This document shows, piece by piece, positions 1-10,659 of a DNA stretch of 45,018 nt. Under the pieces are notes generated by a model. That model did not search any database, was not told the DNA's origin, and saw only the letters and a list, made by a program, of their open reading frames with translations. A program made the translations under genes and the position numbers. Numbering within the stretch: the stretch's first letter is position 1; the number at the start of each line of letters is the position of its first letter. Origin of the DNA: Nodosilinea sp. LEGE 07298. Lineage in GTDB: Bacteria; Cyanobacteriota; Cyanobacteriia; Phormidesmidales; Phormidesmidaceae. Location of the stretch: contig NZ_JADEXE010000017.1 of NCBI RefSeq assembly GCF_015207265.1, forward strand, positions 1 to 45,018, read 5' to 3'.

Positions 1-1367
1 GCCATACCCTGAGCCAGGCCGTCTCCCGCTATTCCACCGCGCTGCAGGGGAACCCCGAGCAGGGGGCAACCCTGGCAGCGGTCAAAACCGGGCTGGGCCA
101 GCTGCAAAGCCTGACGGCCAAGCTTGAGTCGCGCTGCCTGCGGGTAGCGGTGTTTGGCCTGGTCAGCCGAGGTAAGTCGGCGGTGATAAATGCCCTGGTG
201 GGAGAAGATATTCTCGAAACCGGGCCTCTGCACGGCGTTACTCGCTGGCCACGATCGGTGTACTGGCAGCCCGAGGGGCAGCCCGAGGTTGAGAACGGCC
301 TAGCGTGGCAAATCGAGCTGATCGATACCCCCGGCCTGGATGAGGTGGGGGGCGACGTGCGTGCCGAAATGGCTCAAACCGTAGCCACCCAGGCCGATCT
401 AATTCTGTTTGTCGTGTCGGGAGATATTACCCCCTTTGAATACGAGGCCCTGCTGGAGCTGCAGCGGGGGCAGAAGCCGCTGCTGCTGATCTTCAACAAA
501 AGCGATCTCTACCCCGACGTCGATCGCCAGGAAGTGCACCAAACCCTGCAAAAGCTGCGTGCCGACCTGGGCCAGGCTAGCCCCAGCAGTTCGCTAGCGG
601 TCGATGATGTGGTGACCGTAGCCGCCAGCCCTGCCCCACTCAAGGTACGGGTTGAGTGGCCCGACGGTCGCACCAGCGAGGAGTGGGAGCCCCAGCCCCC
701 CCAGATCGAGCCCCTGCGACAGGCATTGCTGGCGATCGTGGCCGAGGACGGTGCCGCCCTGGTGGCCCTCAACGCCCTGCGCAACGCCCGCGCCATTGAG
801 AGTGAAATGGTGGGCCACGTGAGCCGTCTGCACGGCGATCGCGCCGACGAAACCATCTGGCAGTTTGCCAAATACAAAGCTGCCGCCGTTGCCCTCAACC
901 CCATTGCTGGCCTCGACCTGCTGGGCGGGGTTGTCATCGACCTGGTCATGATTCGCACCCTGGCACGGCTCTATGGCTTTCCGATTACCGGCCACGAGGC
1001 GGGGCGACTGTGGCGAGCCATCCTCAAAAGCTCGGGTACCCTGCTGCTGAGCGAAGTGGGCAGCGGCCTGCTGGGGGCGGGCAAAACCACCGCTGCCCTA
1101 GTCACCCTAGTCGATAGCGCCACCGGCATCGCCGCCCTCGCGGGGGCCATGACCGCCCAGGCTAGCGCCGCAGGTTATGGGTCTTATACCGTGGGTAAGG
1201 CCGCTAAAACCTATTTGGAGCAAGGCTGCACCTGGGGACCCGAAGGGGTCAGTGCTACCCTGGCGGCCATTCTTCAAGACACCAATGCCTCTCAGACCCT
1301 GACTCGTCTGCGCCAGGAGGTACAAGCCGATTTAGACTTAGTAGAAGCCTCAACTCCCAAGGGTTAG
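1..1367 (+). CDS. GTPase with DUF697 domain, 5'-truncated by window edge
   Basis: This is the C-terminal part (454 residues visible) of a P-loop GTPase fused to a DUF697-type helical membrane domain. The reading frame is open from base 3, so the true start lies before the window. An apparent GTG start at 150 cannot be real because it falls inside the strand leading into the P-loop. Visible motifs are G1 (GLVSRGKS), G3 (LIDTPGLDE) and G4 (FNKSD). The C-terminal third is rich in Ala, Gly and Leu (around 880-1200), with hydrophobic helices of the kind seen in DUF697 proteins. Such proteins are usually annotated as membrane-associated Era/dynamin-like GTPases of unknown role. No operon partner is visible: the next gene starts about 330 bases downstream. 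The family call is fairly secure; the cellular function is unknown. Confidence 0.85.
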   Translation, partial: HTLSQAVSRYSTALQGNPEQGATLAAVKTGLGQLQSLTAKLESRCLRVAVFGLVSRGKSAVINALVGEDILETGPLHGVTRWPRSVYWQPEGQPEVENGLAWQIELIDTPGLDEVGGDVRAEMAQTVATQADLILFVVSGDITPFEYEALLELQRGQKPLLLIFNKSDLYPDVDRQEVHQTLQKLRADLGQASPSSSLAVDDVVTVAASPAPLKVRVEWPDGRTSEEWEPQPPQIEPLRQALLAIVAEDGAALVALNALRNARAIESEMVGHVSRLHGDRADETIWQFAKYKAAAVALNPIAGLDLLGGVVIDLVMIRTLARLYGFPITGHEAGRLWRAILKSSGTLLLSEVGSGLLGAGKTTAALVTLVDSATGIAALAGAMTAQASAAGYGSYTVGKAAKTYLEQGCTWGPEGVSATLAAILQDTNASQTLTRLRQEVQADLDLVEASTPKG

Positions 1368-1695
1368 TTCTAGTCGCCAATGCTTGACCTCGGAGCCACC
1401 TCTGGGGTTCATACCAAAGCCTACTTGGCTAGCTCCGATTGGCGGTGTACAACCCATTCGCCCCTACAGAACTTGCCTGTTAAGGGGTTGACGGCCACAA
1501 TAAATGGGTACCTTTGGTTCATTAATTTGTTGCCGCCGGGGCACTGCTCTTCCACCCTGGGTCACTTACTGACTACAGAATTCAGTGGCGACAGATTCGA
1601 ACGCCTCCCCTGTAGATAGCCCCAACTCACTGTCCTCAGCCTGTTTACCTGGTGTGGAGCTATCTGGCTAATGCTATAACCTTACCGGTCGGGGT
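1368..1695. other. intergenic region between GTPase and sensor gene
   Basis: This 328-base stretch holds no gene I can support. A 79-codon open frame at 1380-1619 has no ribosome-binding site and a composition unlike a protein. The region presumably carries the terminator of the GTPase gene and the promoter of the CBS/GGDEF/EAL gene. I see no strong hairpin. Confidence 0.5.
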
Positions 1696-4600
1696 GTGTC
1701 GGCTATGGCCGCTCTCTCAAATTCAGATTTCTTTGTTGCCAGTACCAGCGAATCATTAGCCCCTGTCCCTGCCCAGTCCCTTTTCTCTGAACAGATTAGC
1801 GCTCTCTGCGTGGGTGATTTAGTCGACATACTGCCAGCGGTGCTCACCCCCCAGGCCTCAATTCGGGAGGCGGTGCAGGTGATGCAAGATCAGACGTTGA
1901 GCTGCGTCGTGGTGGCTACTGAAAGCAATATTTTGGGGTTATTTACTGAGCAAGAAGTGCTCGGTTGCGTTGCCGCTGGGGTAGATACCGCCACGATCCC
2001 TATTGGTTTGAGCCTTGTGCCCCAAGGGCCTACTTTACGCCCTGACGATAGCATTGGAGCAGCGCTTCAGGCTGTGCAGGCCGCTAATTGCCGCTACCTG
2101 CTGGTGGTCGATGCACAAGATCAAATTTGCGGTCTGGTGACGCGCCAGCGCCTCTACCAGACCATGGCCGAGAGTCGGGCTACCGGGGCTGGGGCTGGGG
2201 TCGAGAGCGGCAGCCAAGCCGACAGCCAAGCCAACAGTGGTGAGTTAGAAGATGTTGTGCTCCCTCCCCACTGGCGGGAAGAACTCGCCCTCGACGACCC
2301 GGTTGATGGCTCTCCGACTCCTCCTCCCGATCGCAGCCTGACGATCTTGACCAATATTCACTATCAGCTCTTGGGGCTGGAGGGACAAAATCGCCTGCGG
2401 GTATTTGGTCGCTGCCTGAAGCTGCTGGGGGTGGCCAGTCAGGCCCAGGGAGTCGCTTTGTTTGAAACTCATCGGGACGGCGGTGGCCAAACTCTGACCA
2501 GCCTGCGGGCTGCCTGGCACCCTCCAGGGGCCGCCAGACTTGACCAGAGTAGCTGCCAAAGCCTGCCCTTCAGCCAGCTGCAGCGGTGGCACGAGGTGCT
2601 GGAGCGCGGAGGATTGCTGAGCGGGGCGATCAGCAGCTTTCCGGTGGCGGAGCAGTCGCTGTTGAGCAGCTTAGGCGGCGACACCGTGCTGATACTGCCC
2701 CTGCGATGCCACGGTCAGTATTTTGGGTTTTTGATGTTTAGCCGCACCAGTAATGACCTTGGGGAGACTGGATCTGAGCAACGCCTCGCCTGGCCACCAG
2801 CCACTGTCAAGCTGCTGCGCACCGCTTCGATTAGTCTATCGCTGGCCTGCGAGCAATACACTATGCAGTCGTGCCTGCGCCAGACCCAAAACGCGTTTGC
2901 CAGCCTGTTTCACCACAGCCCCGACCCCATGGCGGTAACTACCTTTCCGGAGGGTCGCCATTTATTGGTCAACGCTAGCTATGCCCGCTGGCTGGGGCGA
3001 CCGAGCAGCGAGATTATTGGCCGCCGCCCCGCCGATTTGGGGTTGGTTCACAACCGGCGGCAGTTTGCCGACTTGCGCCGACAAATCCGCGATCGCGGCT
3101 GTATTAAAAACATTGAGATCGACTCGCACCTGGCCAATGGCCAGCCCCGCACGCTGCTGGTGTCGTCGGAGCTAACCCAGCTCAACGACCAGACCTGCCT
3201 GCTCTCAGTCGGCAAAGATATTACCGAACGCAAAGCCATGCTGGCGACCCTGAGCGCGGCGGAAGCCCGATTTAGGGCCATTTTTGCCCAAATCAACGTA
3301 GGCATTTGTCAGGCCAGCTTGAGCGGCGAGCTCTTCGATGTAAACCCTGGTATCTGCCGCATGTTGGGCTTTGGCCGCGAGGAACTCTTAGGAAAAAACT
3401 TTGCCGACTTCACCCATCCCGAGGATCTAGCGTTTGATTTGCAGCACTACCATCGGATGATAGCCGGTGAAATCCATTCGTTTGCCATGGAGAAGCGCTA
3501 CTGTCACAAAAACGGTAGTTTTATCTGGGTAGCGCTAACGGTGTGCCTGGTGTGCAATGACGACGGTCAGCCGCTGTTTAGCATTGGCATATCGCAAGAC
3601 ATTAGCGAGCGAAAACGCGGCGAGGCCGAGCGCCAGGCGGCCGAGCAGGCGCTGCAAATCTCTCACCAGCGCATCAACAACATTCTAGAGAGCATTACCG
3701 ACGCCTTTTTTGCCCTTGACCAAAATTGGCAGTTTATCTACCTCAACCAGCGGGCTGAGCAGTTTTTGCAGCGATCGCGCCACCAGACACTGGGTCAAAA
3801 CCTGTGGTACGAGTTCCCTGAGGTGCTGGGCACGCAAATATCTAAACAGCTGCGCCGGGCTATGGTCGAGCGGGTCAGCCTCACCTTTGAGGAATACATG
3901 ACCCACGCTGACAGCTGGTGCGAATTTCATGTATACCCCACCCAAGAGGGGCTAGCGGTGTACTTTCAAGATGTCACCAGCCGCAAGCGAGCCTACGAGC
4001 AGGTTCAACACCAGATACGCCGCGAACAGGCCCTCAATCGGGTGGTGCAGGCCATTCGCCATTCGCTCGACCTAGATACCATCTTTAGCACCGCCGCCCG
4101 TGAAGTGGCCTACCTGCTGCAGGCCGACCACGTCGATATTCAAATGTATTTACCCGCTAACAACCACTGGCGGATGATTGCTGAGCACCGGGCTACCCCC
4201 GATTTGCCTAGCCTGCTCTATCGCACCATTGCCGATCCTAAGGCGAATTCTGGGCCTGGGCCTGGTTCACCTCAGACTAACCTGGTACAGCTCGACGCCG
4301 CAGCTCCCCACGAGTTACTCGATGCCCTGCCCGGCGGCTGGCTGCTGGTACCGCTCTATCTCAGCCACCCTCGCCCCTGGGGGCGGTTAGGCATTCACCG
4401 CCAGGGGCCTGAACCCAAGCCGTGGAAAACCGCCGAGATTGAGCTGGTGCAAACCGTGGCCGACCAGCTGGCGATCGCCGTGCAGCAGGCCCAAACCCTG
4501 GCCCAAGCCCAGCGTGAGCTGCGCCAGCGGCAGCGGGCCGAGAGCCGTCTCCAAGAGGCCCAGCGCATTGCCCATACCGGCAGCTGGGAGCTGTACCTGC

Positions 4601-6222
4601 CCAGTCAGCAGCTCACCTGGTCGGAGGAAATGTTTCGGATTTACGGCCTCAGCCCCAGGTCAGTGCCACCATCATTAGACGCCCAGCTGGCGGCCCTAGA
4701 CGAGGGCGATCGCCCGCTCTGGCAGCAGCAGCTAGCGGAATCAAGCTGCAGCGGCCAGTCTCTCAACCTGGAGGGAGCGATCGTGCGCCCCGACGGCAGC
4801 CGCCGCTTTGTACAGCTGCTGGGACAGGCCCAGCGCAACGCCCTAGGGGTGGTCACCAGCCTGGTCGGCACCCTCACCGATATCACCGATCGCAAACTGA
4901 TCGAAGATCGGCTCGCCTATGAGGCCCTGCACGACCCCCTGACAGGCTCGCCCAATCGAGCTTTTTTCATGGAGCAGCTCAACGAGGCGGTAGCGGCCAC
5001 CAAAGCGTCTCAGTCGGTCATCTTTGCCGTACTGTTCATCGACCTCGATCGCTTTAAGGTGATTAACGACAGTCTCGGCCATCTGGTGGGTGACCAGCTG
5101 CTGATCGAGTGTGCCCGCCGCCTGGGTTCAGTAGTGCGAGAAGGCGATCTGGTGGCCCGCCTAGGGGGCGACGAATTTGCCATTTTGCTCAACCCCATCG
5201 CTGTGATTGACGATGCCCAAGGCGTAGCCGATCGCATTCACCAGGTGTTGCAAACGCCGCTATTGCTCAGCGGACGCGAGATTTTTATTAGCGCCAGCGT
5301 GGGCATTGCCTCCAGCCTAACCGGAGCCGTGGAGGCGGTCGATTTTTTACGCGACGCCGACACCGCCATGTACCGGGCCAAAGAAAACGGACGGGGACAA
5401 TCGGCCCTCTTTGACCCCGCCATGTACGAGCAGGTCGCCACCCGTCTCACCCTCGAAAACGACCTTCAGCGGGCGATCGATCGCCACGAACTGGTGCTGC
5501 ACTACCAGCCGATTGTCGAGTTAGCCCACCACCGGCTGATCGGCTTTGAGGCTCTGGTGCGCTGGCATCATCCCCGCTGGGGGTTGATTTCGCCCGACAC
5601 ATTCATTCCTTTGGCCGAAGAAACCGGGCTGATTTTAGCCATTGGCGCATGGATTCAGTTAGCGGCTTGTCAGCAGCTGCGGCAGTGGCGACAGCGTCTG
5701 CCCGAGGCCCAAGATTTGGTGGTTAGCGTCAACCTGTCGGTGAAGCAGTTTGCCAACCCGCACCTGATTGACACCATCGATGAGGCCCTAGCCGCCACTG
5801 ATCTCAGCAGCGACCACCTGCGCCTCGAAATTACCGAAAGTGCCCTGATCGAAAACCCCAAAACCGCTGAGGTGATGCTCAAAGCCCTGCGAGATCGCGG
5901 TATTCAGCTGGGCATTGACGACTTTGGCACCGGCTATTCGTCGCTCAGCATGGTGCACCAGTTTCCGATGCAGATTCTTAAGATCGATCGATCCTTTATT
6001 CAGGCGATGGAGGCTGACCCGCGCGGGTCGGCCATGGTGCAGGCGATTTTAGCCCTGGCCCAAAGTTTGGGCATGACCGCGATCGCCGAAGGCGTCGAAA
6101 CCGAGGCCCAGCTCGAGCAGCTGCGTCAGCTAGGCTGCCCCTACGCCCAGGGCTACTGCTTCTCTAAACCCCTACCTGCCCCCGAGGTCGAACAGCTCCT
6201 GATGAACTGGTCCCAGGGTTGA
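1696..6222 (+). CDS. CBS-GAF-PAS-GGDEF-EAL cyclic-di-GMP signalling protein
   Basis: A 1508-residue multidomain protein that probably makes and/or breaks down cyclic di-GMP in response to several inputs. Approximate domain order: a CBS pair (33-155), GAF (215-380), PAS (395-510), PAS/PAC (520-650), PAS (660-775), GAF (780-930), PAS (955-1070), GGDEF (1073-1240) and EAL (1250-1500). The cyclase signature GGDEF is intact at 1157-1161, with an RxxD inhibitory site (REGD) five residues before it. The phosphodiesterase signature EAL is intact at 1285-1287, followed by [13 protein letters not shown] and AEGVE. Both active sites therefore look competent, and the net activity cannot be read from sequence. 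I see no membrane segment, so it is probably cytosolic. The start is GTG at 1696; an in-frame ATG at 1705 is an alternative. It stands alone, with pyk downstream in a separate unit. Confidence 0.93.
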   Translation: MSAMAALSNSDFFVASTSESLAPVPAQSLFSEQISALCVGDLVDILPAVLTPQASIREAVQVMQDQTLSCVVVATESNILGLFTEQEVLGCVAAGVDTATIPIGLSLVPQGPTLRPDDSIGAALQAVQAANCRYLLVVDAQDQICGLVTRQRLYQTMAESRATGAGAGVESGSQADSQANSGELEDVVLPPHWREELALDDPVDGSPTPPPDRSLTILTNIHYQLLGLEGQNRLRVFGRCLKLLGVASQAQGVALFETHRDGGGQTLTSLRAAWHPPGAARLDQSSCQSLPFSQLQRWHEVLERGGLLSGAISSFPVAEQSLLSSLGGDTVLILPLRCHGQYFGFLMFSRTSNDLGETGSEQRLAWPPATVKLLRTASISLSLACEQYTMQSCLRQTQNAFASLFHHSPDPMAVTTFPEGRHLLVNASYARWLGRPSSEIIGRRPADLGLVHNRRQFADLRRQIRDRGCIKNIEIDSHLANGQPRTLLVSSELTQLNDQTCLLSVGKDITERKAMLATLSAAEARFRAIFAQINVGICQASLSGELFDVNPGICRMLGFGREELLGKNFADFTHPEDLAFDLQHYHRMIAGEIHSFAMEKRYCHKNGSFIWVALTVCLVCNDDGQPLFSIGISQDISERKRGEAERQAAEQALQISHQRINNILESITDAFFALDQNWQFIYLNQRAEQFLQRSRHQTLGQNLWYEFPEVLGTQISKQLRRAMVERVSLTFEEYMTHADSWCEFHVYPTQEGLAVYFQDVTSRKRAYEQVQHQIRREQALNRVVQAIRHSLDLDTIFSTAAREVAYLLQADHVDIQMYLPANNHWRMIAEHRATPDLPSLLYRTIADPKANSGPGPGSPQTNLVQLDAAAPHELLDALPGGWLLVPLYLSHPRPWGRLGIHRQGPEPKPWKTAEIELVQTVADQLAIAVQQAQTLAQAQRELRQRQRAESRLQEAQRIAHTGSWELYLPSQQLTWSEEMFRIYGLSPRSVPPSLDAQLAALDEGDRPLWQQQLAESSCSGQSLNLEGAIVRPDGSRRFVQLLGQAQRNALGVVTSLVGTLTDITDRKLIEDRLAYEALHDPLTGSPNRAFFMEQLNEAVAATKASQSVIFAVLFIDLDRFKVINDSLGHLVGDQLLIECARRLGSVVREGDLVARLGGDEFAILLNPIAVIDDAQGVADRIHQVLQTPLLLSGREIFISASVGIASSLTGAVEAVDFLRDADTAMYRAKENGRGQSALFDPAMYEQVATRLTLENDLQRAIDRHELVLHYQPIVELAHHRLIGFEALVRWHHPRWGLISPDTFIPLAEETGLILAIGAWIQLAACQQLRQWRQRLPEAQDLVVSVNLSVKQFANPHLIDTIDEALAATDLSSDHLRLEITESALIENPKTAEVMLKALRDRGIQLGIDDFGTGYSSLSMVHQFPMQILKIDRSFIQAMEADPRGSAMVQAILALAQSLGMTAIAEGVETEAQLEQLRQLGCPYAQGYCFSKPLPAPEVEQLLMNWSQG

Positions 6223-6282
6223 ACCCGCGATCGCCCCAGACCCAGTCTTTATAGCTGTAGCCAGTCTGGTGAGGACTGTTTC

Positions 6283-6316
6283 CCTGAGAACGTTCAAACG
6301 TTTGAACGTTCTCAGG
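6283..6316. promoter_or_regulatory. perfect 34-bp palindrome upstream of pyk
   Basis: A perfect palindrome with no spacer. The left arm is CCTGAGAACGTTCAAAC and the right arm is its exact reverse complement. It is built from three adjacent 8-bp self-complementary units, GAACGTTC, AAACGTTT and GAACGTTC. It lies about 60 bases after the GGDEF/EAL stop codon and about 155 bases before the pyk start. No T-run follows, so an operator for a symmetric regulator or a cruciform-forming site fits better than an intrinsic terminator. The function is inferred. Confidence 0.6.
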
Positions 6317-6354
6317 CTTTATGGATGTCCTAACCCAGGTGACTCTGGCTATAA

Positions 6355-6378
6355 CCCGAGACTAGGCCCAGTCTCGGG
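6355..6378 (+). promoter_or_regulatory. 9-bp stem-loop in the pyk leader region
   Basis: CCCGAGACT and AGTCTCGGG form a perfect stem around a six-base loop. It lies between the 34-bp palindrome and pyk, about 90 bases before the start codon. It has no U-tract, so it could be a factor-dependent terminator of the upstream gene or a leader structure of pyk. Confidence 0.35.
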
Positions 6379-6469
6379 CACTGGCGCTAGCGCAATGAAG
6401 CCAGGGCTACATAGGCCCCTAAAAACTGTGCCTATACTGGGGACGACCCATGCTCCCTGGGCTACTGCT

Positions 6470-7909
6470 ATGGACTCTTTAACTCAACCTAACCAGACCC
6501 AACGGACCAAAATTGTGGCCACCATTGGCCCCGCCAGCAGCTCCAAAGCCATCCTCAAACGCATGATCGACGCGGGCATGAACGTAGCCCGACTCAACTT
6601 TTCCCACGGCAGTTACGATGACCACGCCCGCATGATCACCCTGCTGCGCGAGGTTTCTGAGGAGCACGACACCCCGATTACCCTGCTGCAAGACCTACAG
6701 GGGCCAAAAATTCGTGTGGGCCAGTTGGCCAACGGCCCCATCGTGCTAGAGGAAGGAACCACTGTGACGCTGGTGCCCCTCGACCAGATCGATGCTATCT
6801 CTGGCGGCATCGGCATCGACTACCCTTACCTGGCCGAGGAAGCCCAGCCCGGTATGCAAATTTTGCTCGATGACGGGCTGCTAGAGCTACGGGTAGAGGC
6901 GATCGCAGATGTCAAGGTTATCTGCCGCGTGATTCAGGGCGGGCCACTCAAAAGCCGCAAAGGGGTCAACCTGCCCGAACTTAACCTGCGCCTGCCCTCC
7001 CTAACCGAAAAAGACAGGCAGGACGTTGCATTTGGCGTTTCTCAAGGGGTCGATATTGTTTCTTTGAGCTTTGTGCGCCAGGCCCAAGATATTCTCACCC
7101 TCAAAGACCTGCTGGCGAGCATGGGGGCTAGCCACACCCCGGTGCTGGCCAAAATCGAGAAGCCCCAGGCCATTCAAAACCTAGACGAGATTTTGGCGGT
7201 CGTCGATGCCGTGATGGTGGCGCGGGGCGATCTGGGGGTTGAAATGCGGGCCGAAAAGGTGCCCATGCTGCAAAAGCACATCATTCGCGAGTGCAACCGC
7301 CGCTGCATTCCGGTGATCACCGCCACTCAAATGCTGGAGAGCATGATTCAAAACCCGCGCCCCACCAGGGCCGAAGCCAGCGACGTCGCCAACGCCATCC
7401 TCGACGGCACCGACGCGGTGATGCTGTCAGGAGAATCGGCGGTGGGCGCGTTTCCGGTGCGCGCTGTCGAGATGCTGGCCCGCATTGCCTGTGACGTGGA
7501 GCAAGACCTGGCGTTTGTTAACCAACCCGCTGCCCTCAGCGATGAAACCCACGCCCTCAGCGAAGCCCTCAATGCCATCGACTCGACCCTCGCTCTTAAG
7601 TACATCGTCTGCTTTACCGAGACGGGCTATACCGCCACTATTGCCTCGGGCGAGCGGCCCAATGCGCTGGTGGTAGCCTGCACCCCCAAAGATACTGTCT
7701 ACCACTGGATGAACCTGATTTGGGGCGTTAAGCCCATTCTGCTCGACGATTTTCCTCAAAGCTTTGAGGAGATGGTGGCGGCAGCTGAGAGCAGTCTGCG
7801 ATCGCGCCATCTGGTCGACCTCGGCGACAAACTGCTGGTTATGGGTGGTGTGCCCGCCAACACTCCCAAGGGGACCAACTTCCTCAAAATTCACACGGTA
7901 GGGGCTTAG
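6470..7909 (+). CDS. pyk: pyruvate kinase
   Basis: This enzyme converts phosphoenolpyruvate and ADP to pyruvate and ATP, the last step of glycolysis, in the cytosol. The 479-residue product has the family hallmarks: an N-terminal [11 protein letters not shown] strand, the [11 protein letters not shown] segment, the [10 protein letters not shown] active-site loop and the [11 protein letters not shown] helix. It then runs through the C-terminal regulatory domain to [13 protein letters not shown] chose the ATG at 6470 ([16 protein letters not shown]). The same frame is open back to 6269, but that extension would translate the 34-bp palindrome and the leader hairpin and adds residues no pyruvate kinase has. 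The length suits the short class without the extra C-terminal PEP-utiliser domain found in some cyanobacterial isozymes. It is probably monocistronic. Confidence 0.96.
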   Translation: MDSLTQPNQTQRTKIVATIGPASSSKAILKRMIDAGMNVARLNFSHGSYDDHARMITLLREVSEEHDTPITLLQDLQGPKIRVGQLANGPIVLEEGTTVTLVPLDQIDAISGGIGIDYPYLAEEAQPGMQILLDDGLLELRVEAIADVKVICRVIQGGPLKSRKGVNLPELNLRLPSLTEKDRQDVAFGVSQGVDIVSLSFVRQAQDILTLKDLLASMGASHTPVLAKIEKPQAIQNLDEILAVVDAVMVARGDLGVEMRAEKVPMLQKHIIRECNRRCIPVITATQMLESMIQNPRPTRAEASDVANAILDGTDAVMLSGESAVGAFPVRAVEMLARIACDVEQDLAFVNQPAALSDETHALSEALNAIDSTLALKYIVCFTETGYTATIASGERPNALVVACTPKDTVYHWMNLIWGVKPILLDDFPQSFEEMVAAAESSLRSRHLVDLGDKLLVMGGVPANTPKGTNFLKIHTVGA

Positions 7910-8080
7910 GTTCACCTAGAGCCAAGCCGCTAGGTTTGATTGGCTTAGCCAGTTCTTCCCCAAACCGTCTGGAGCCGTTGTAGTGAGCGCATCCCCCTTA
8001 GCCGACGCCTAGGCCCAAGCCGGTGTCTCCCTGCGGAAGGATGGCGAAGCCAGAGCCTTTGCTTAGGCTGGAGGCATTGC

Positions 8081-8476
8081 ATGAGAGGCAGTATGGGCTT
8101 GCGTAAGCGGATATTCACACTTAGCAGCGCGATCATCGCTGGCTTAGTTACTATTGCTATTGGGCTAATTCTTTGGAGTACGACGCTCTCTTCCGCCAGC
8201 CAGGGCCAGGCGGTTAAGCCACAGCAGGACCCTGTTCAGCTCGAACAGGCAGCCGATCAGGCGGCTGACCTCTCAGAGGATGTCTACAGTGGGCTAGACA
8301 CCACTAAAAAGATTATTGGCAAGACCGAAGCTCGCAATCAAGCGATCGAGACCGGCCGAGACGCTGCCAGCCAAAAACTCGAAGAACTAAGCGATCGCGC
8401 CCAGCAGGCCGAGACACATGGTGAAGACGTGCTCTCTGCAACCGATAAGCGTGTTCTCAAGCACATTACAGAGTAA
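8081..8476 (+). CDS. small membrane-anchored helical protein, unknown function
   Basis: A 131-residue protein I do not recognise. One hydrophobic segment lies at about residues 14-38 (after the basic GLRKR, within IFTLSSAIIAGLVTIAIGLIL). It is followed by a polar, Ala/Glu/Gln-rich, probably alpha-helical tail with regularly spaced charged residues, which could form a coiled coil. This layout suggests an inner-membrane-anchored or secreted helical protein. A GGAGG-like ribosome-binding site lies about seven bases before the ATG at 8081; a second ATG at 8093 is also possible. The gene follows pyk by 170 bases and ends just before a hairpin, so it is probably its own unit. It looks like a lineage-specific protein. 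Confidence 0.6.
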   Translation: MRGSMGLRKRIFTLSSAIIAGLVTIAIGLILWSTTLSSASQGQAVKPQQDPVQLEQAADQAADLSEDVYSGLDTTKKIIGKTEARNQAIETGRDAASQKLEELSDRAQQAETHGEDVLSATDKRVLKHITE

Positions 8477-8491
8477 ATTGTACTGTTGGCA

Positions 8492-8542
8492 AAACCAACT
8501 CGGTAAAGCCCTTGAATCATGCGGCCTTTCCCGAGTTGGTTT
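8492..8542 (+). terminator. hairpin after the 131-residue gene
   Basis: A perfect 12-bp stem (AAACCAACTCGG pairing with CCGAGTTGGTTT) starts 15 bases after the stop codon. Partly paired bases inside the loop (AAAG..CC / GG..CTTT) would extend it. Only a short TTT follows, so termination is plausible but not textbook. Confidence 0.5.
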
Positions 8543-8895
8543 CTGCGCCTCGCCTCTTTTCTGATTACAGGTTTGCTGTCGACAACGGCGATCGCCCCGC
8601 CAGAGTCAAAGAGATGCCTAGTACTCTACGGCGCAAGTTTAGATACTATTCTCCGGGGGCTAGGGAGCAGGGAGGCTGGGGAGCAAAGCAATCCGGAATG
8701 GTAGGCATATTTCAACCGTCGAGTACTAGCCCATGCCTAACCTGTGGCTATGTCAAGATATGAATTCAATTCAGAAGAGTTGAAGAAAAGTCAAGGCAAT
8801 AGGCACCCTAGATTGTAGGGTGTCGAACGATCTAATCTATGTGTTATTCACATTTATAAATGCAAAAAATGCCTTTACTTAACGGGGTCATTTCA
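8543..8895. other. intergenic region, no supported gene
   Basis: About 350 bases between a plus-strand hairpin and the end of the minus-strand lipid kinase. Open frames of 61 and 83 codons start at 8519 and 8512. Both starts lie inside the hairpin loop without a ribosome-binding site, so I do not call them, although the 61-codon frame begins with a signal-peptide-like stretch. A 7-bp hairpin (CACCCTA/TAGGGTG, 8804-8822) lies downstream of the lipid kinase on its strand and may help end that transcript. Confidence 0.45.
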
Positions 8896-9810
8896 TTAGG
8901 CGTCAGGCAAGAGAAATTCAAGGGATTGAGGAACAACTCTTATATCAATAACGATAGAATCGTCTGATGAGGTTAAGCTATCGCTGGATAAAATCTTGTC
9001 ATCAACGTGAACATCAAATTCTTCTCCTCGAATCTGTAAGTGCTGGCCCTGGTATCGTGTAAAGGGGGCTAGATCGCAGTTGCCAGCTAAACAGTCTGTC
9101 AGATAGTTACTGATTTTAGTTTGCTCACCTTCGTGCACCAGCACAACGGTCATCATTCCGTCATTGAGGCCAATATTTGGCGCGAGGTGGAGGTTAGGTC
9201 CAACGTATTGGATATTCATAACCTCCAGCAAAACGTACTGGCCGGAAATATCTTGCCCATCTAAGGAAAGGCTTAAGGACCGGGCAGGACAGTGAGAAAC
9301 CTGCTGTTTCAACAAGTCTAAAACAGTCGTCAGCTCGTCTTCAGTAGTTGGCAACTGTTCCAGATTACCGCTGTCTTCAGCCCTAGACATGGTTTGAGCA
9401 AATAGTCCCATCCCTAAACTTTCAATTACGTGGGTTGTGCCCCAGGCTCCGCTAGCGATCGCACTATCAACCTTAATTCGTGGTGCGGTGGCCCATCCGC
9501 CAATCAGTTGTTCTAGAGAACTATCCATCAAGCCTAATGTTTTAGCAATATTATTGGCTGTTCCGAGGGGCAAGATAGCCATTGGGATTTGTTGTCCAAT
9601 CAGGCGTTTGGCTACTTTACCAACGGTGCCATCCCCTCCGGCTGCTACTACTAAGTCACCAGGGTCTTCCAGGGCGGCAACCCAATTGTCGTCTTTGGCT
9701 GACTGATAGTTGACCTTATAACCGGCCTGTTTTATCAGAGATAGAAGTACATCTTTGGACGGTTGATCATCATCACCTGCTTTGGAATTATGAATCAGCG
9801 TGACTCTCAT
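8896..9810 (-). CDS. diacylglycerol kinase-family lipid kinase (YegS/BmrU-like)
   Basis: A 304-residue member of the DAGK catalytic-domain family, which phosphorylates lipids such as diacylglycerol or related substrates with ATP. The N-terminal domain starts [12 protein letters not shown] and carries the nucleotide-binding GGDGT at 58-62, followed by [14 protein letters not shown], the conserved GT-N loop. The C-terminal half is a beta-rich domain typical of YegS-like enzymes and ends near [11 protein letters not shown]. Length and motifs are complete. It is divergent from surE, with 114 bases between the start codons, so the two may share a control region. The lipid substrate cannot be told from sequence. 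Confidence 0.9.
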   Translation of the reverse strand: MRVTLIHNSKAGDDDQPSKDVLLSLIKQAGYKVNYQSAKDDNWVAALEDPGDLVVAAGGDGTVGKVAKRLIGQQIPMAILPLGTANNIAKTLGLMDSSLEQLIGGWATAPRIKVDSAIASGAWGTTHVIESLGMGLFAQTMSRAEDSGNLEQLPTTEDELTTVLDLLKQQVSHCPARSLSLSLDGQDISGQYVLLEVMNIQYVGPNLHLAPNIGLNDGMMTVVLVHEGEQTKISNYLTDCLAGNCDLAPFTRYQGQHLQIRGEEFDVHVDDKILSSDSLTSSDDSIVIDIRVVPQSLEFLLPDA

Positions 9811-9924
9811 AGAAATTCTCTAAAAGCCCAAGAACAAGATTCGATCAGTTTAGAACTTGTGACCCTGCCATCCCTCAGCAAAGAGGCAGATGGTGGTAGC
9901 ACTAAAGGAGGAAAAAAGATTGAA

Positions 9925-10659
9925 ATGCGGATACTAATTGCTAACGACGATGGAATTTACAGCCCTGGTATTACAGCCTTAGCAGAGGTAGCCGCCTCGT
10001 TCGGCCAAGTGCGTATCGTTGCGCCCGATGTTGAAATGTCTTCAGCGGGGCACTCCATTACGGCTTCGCGCCCCCTCTCCTACAAACGCACACCACTGCG
10101 AGATTTTGAGGCTTACCGCGTCAATGGTACCCCTGCCGACTGCGTAGCGCTGGGTGCTTACCATTGGGACAAAGTAGACGTAGTGCTGTCAGGCATCAAC
10201 TTAGGCAGTAATTTAGGCAATTCGATGTGGCATTCAGGCACCTTGGCGGCGGCTAAGCAAGCGGTTCTGCTGGGGCTGCGGGGTATTGCCTTCAGTGCGC
10301 CCGTGACCGAGAGTGAGCCCAACTTTGACTTGTTAAAGCCCTGCCTGGCAAAGGTTCTAGAGTTGCTTCTGCCCGATCCAGATTTAGCCTTGGTCAATGT
10401 TAACTTTCCCGATCAAGCTCCCCAGGGCCTACGCTGGACCCGCCAGTCGGTGCGACAGTACGATGGCCAGGTTATGCCTAGTAAGGATCCGATGGGACGA
10501 CAGCACTTTTGGTTTGCTGTGGTACCGCTGGAGGCTCCTGAGGTCGGAACCGATCGCTGGGCTGTAGAGCAAGGCTATGTCTCAATGACACCCCTACGTC
10601 TTGATCTGACCCATGAGGCAGAACTAGCTCGAGCACAGGAAAGACACCCCTGCGATTGA
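9925..10659 (+). CDS. surE: 5'/3'-nucleotidase SurE
   Basis: SurE is a metal-dependent phosphatase that removes phosphate from nucleoside monophosphates and short polyphosphates, linked to stationary-phase survival. The 244-residue product opens with [15 protein letters not shown], where the two Asp residues (8-9) are metal ligands. It continues with the family signatures [24 protein letters not shown] and [19 protein letters not shown] chose the ATG at 9925 because the conserved protein begins there and AAAGGAGG lies 13 bases upstream. The frame is open back to 9763, but that part overlaps the divergent lipid-kinase gene. It converges on the acetyltransferase gene, with 28 bases between them. 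Confidence 0.96.
   Translation: MRILIANDDGIYSPGITALAEVAASFGQVRIVAPDVEMSSAGHSITASRPLSYKRTPLRDFEAYRVNGTPADCVALGAYHWDKVDVVLSGINLGSNLGNSMWHSGTLAAAKQAVLLGLRGIAFSAPVTESEPNFDLLKPCLAKVLELLLPDPDLALVNVNFPDQAPQGLRWTRQSVRQYDGQVMPSKDPMGRQHFWFAVVPLEAPEVGTDRWAVEQGYVSMTPLRLDLTHEAELARAQERHPCD

Noticed and set aside
150-152. GTG at 150 as the start of the DUF697 GTPase
   Set aside because: It falls within the strand leading into the P-loop, and the frame is open to the window edge.
1588-1608. GATTCGAAC resembling a tRNA T-loop
   Set aside because: The flanking bases do not form a T-stem on either strand, and no acceptor or anticodon arm is present.
1380-1619. 79-codon open frame
   Set aside because: No ribosome-binding site, no recognisable pattern; intergenic.
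6269-6469. N-terminal extension of pyruvate kinase from a GTG at 6269
   Set aside because: It would translate the 34-bp palindrome and a leader hairpin and adds 67 residues that the family lacks.
8512-8763. Open frames of 83 and 61 codons after the small helical protein
   Set aside because: Their starts lie inside a terminator-like hairpin and lack ribosome-binding sites; the signal-peptide look of the 61-codon frame is not enough.
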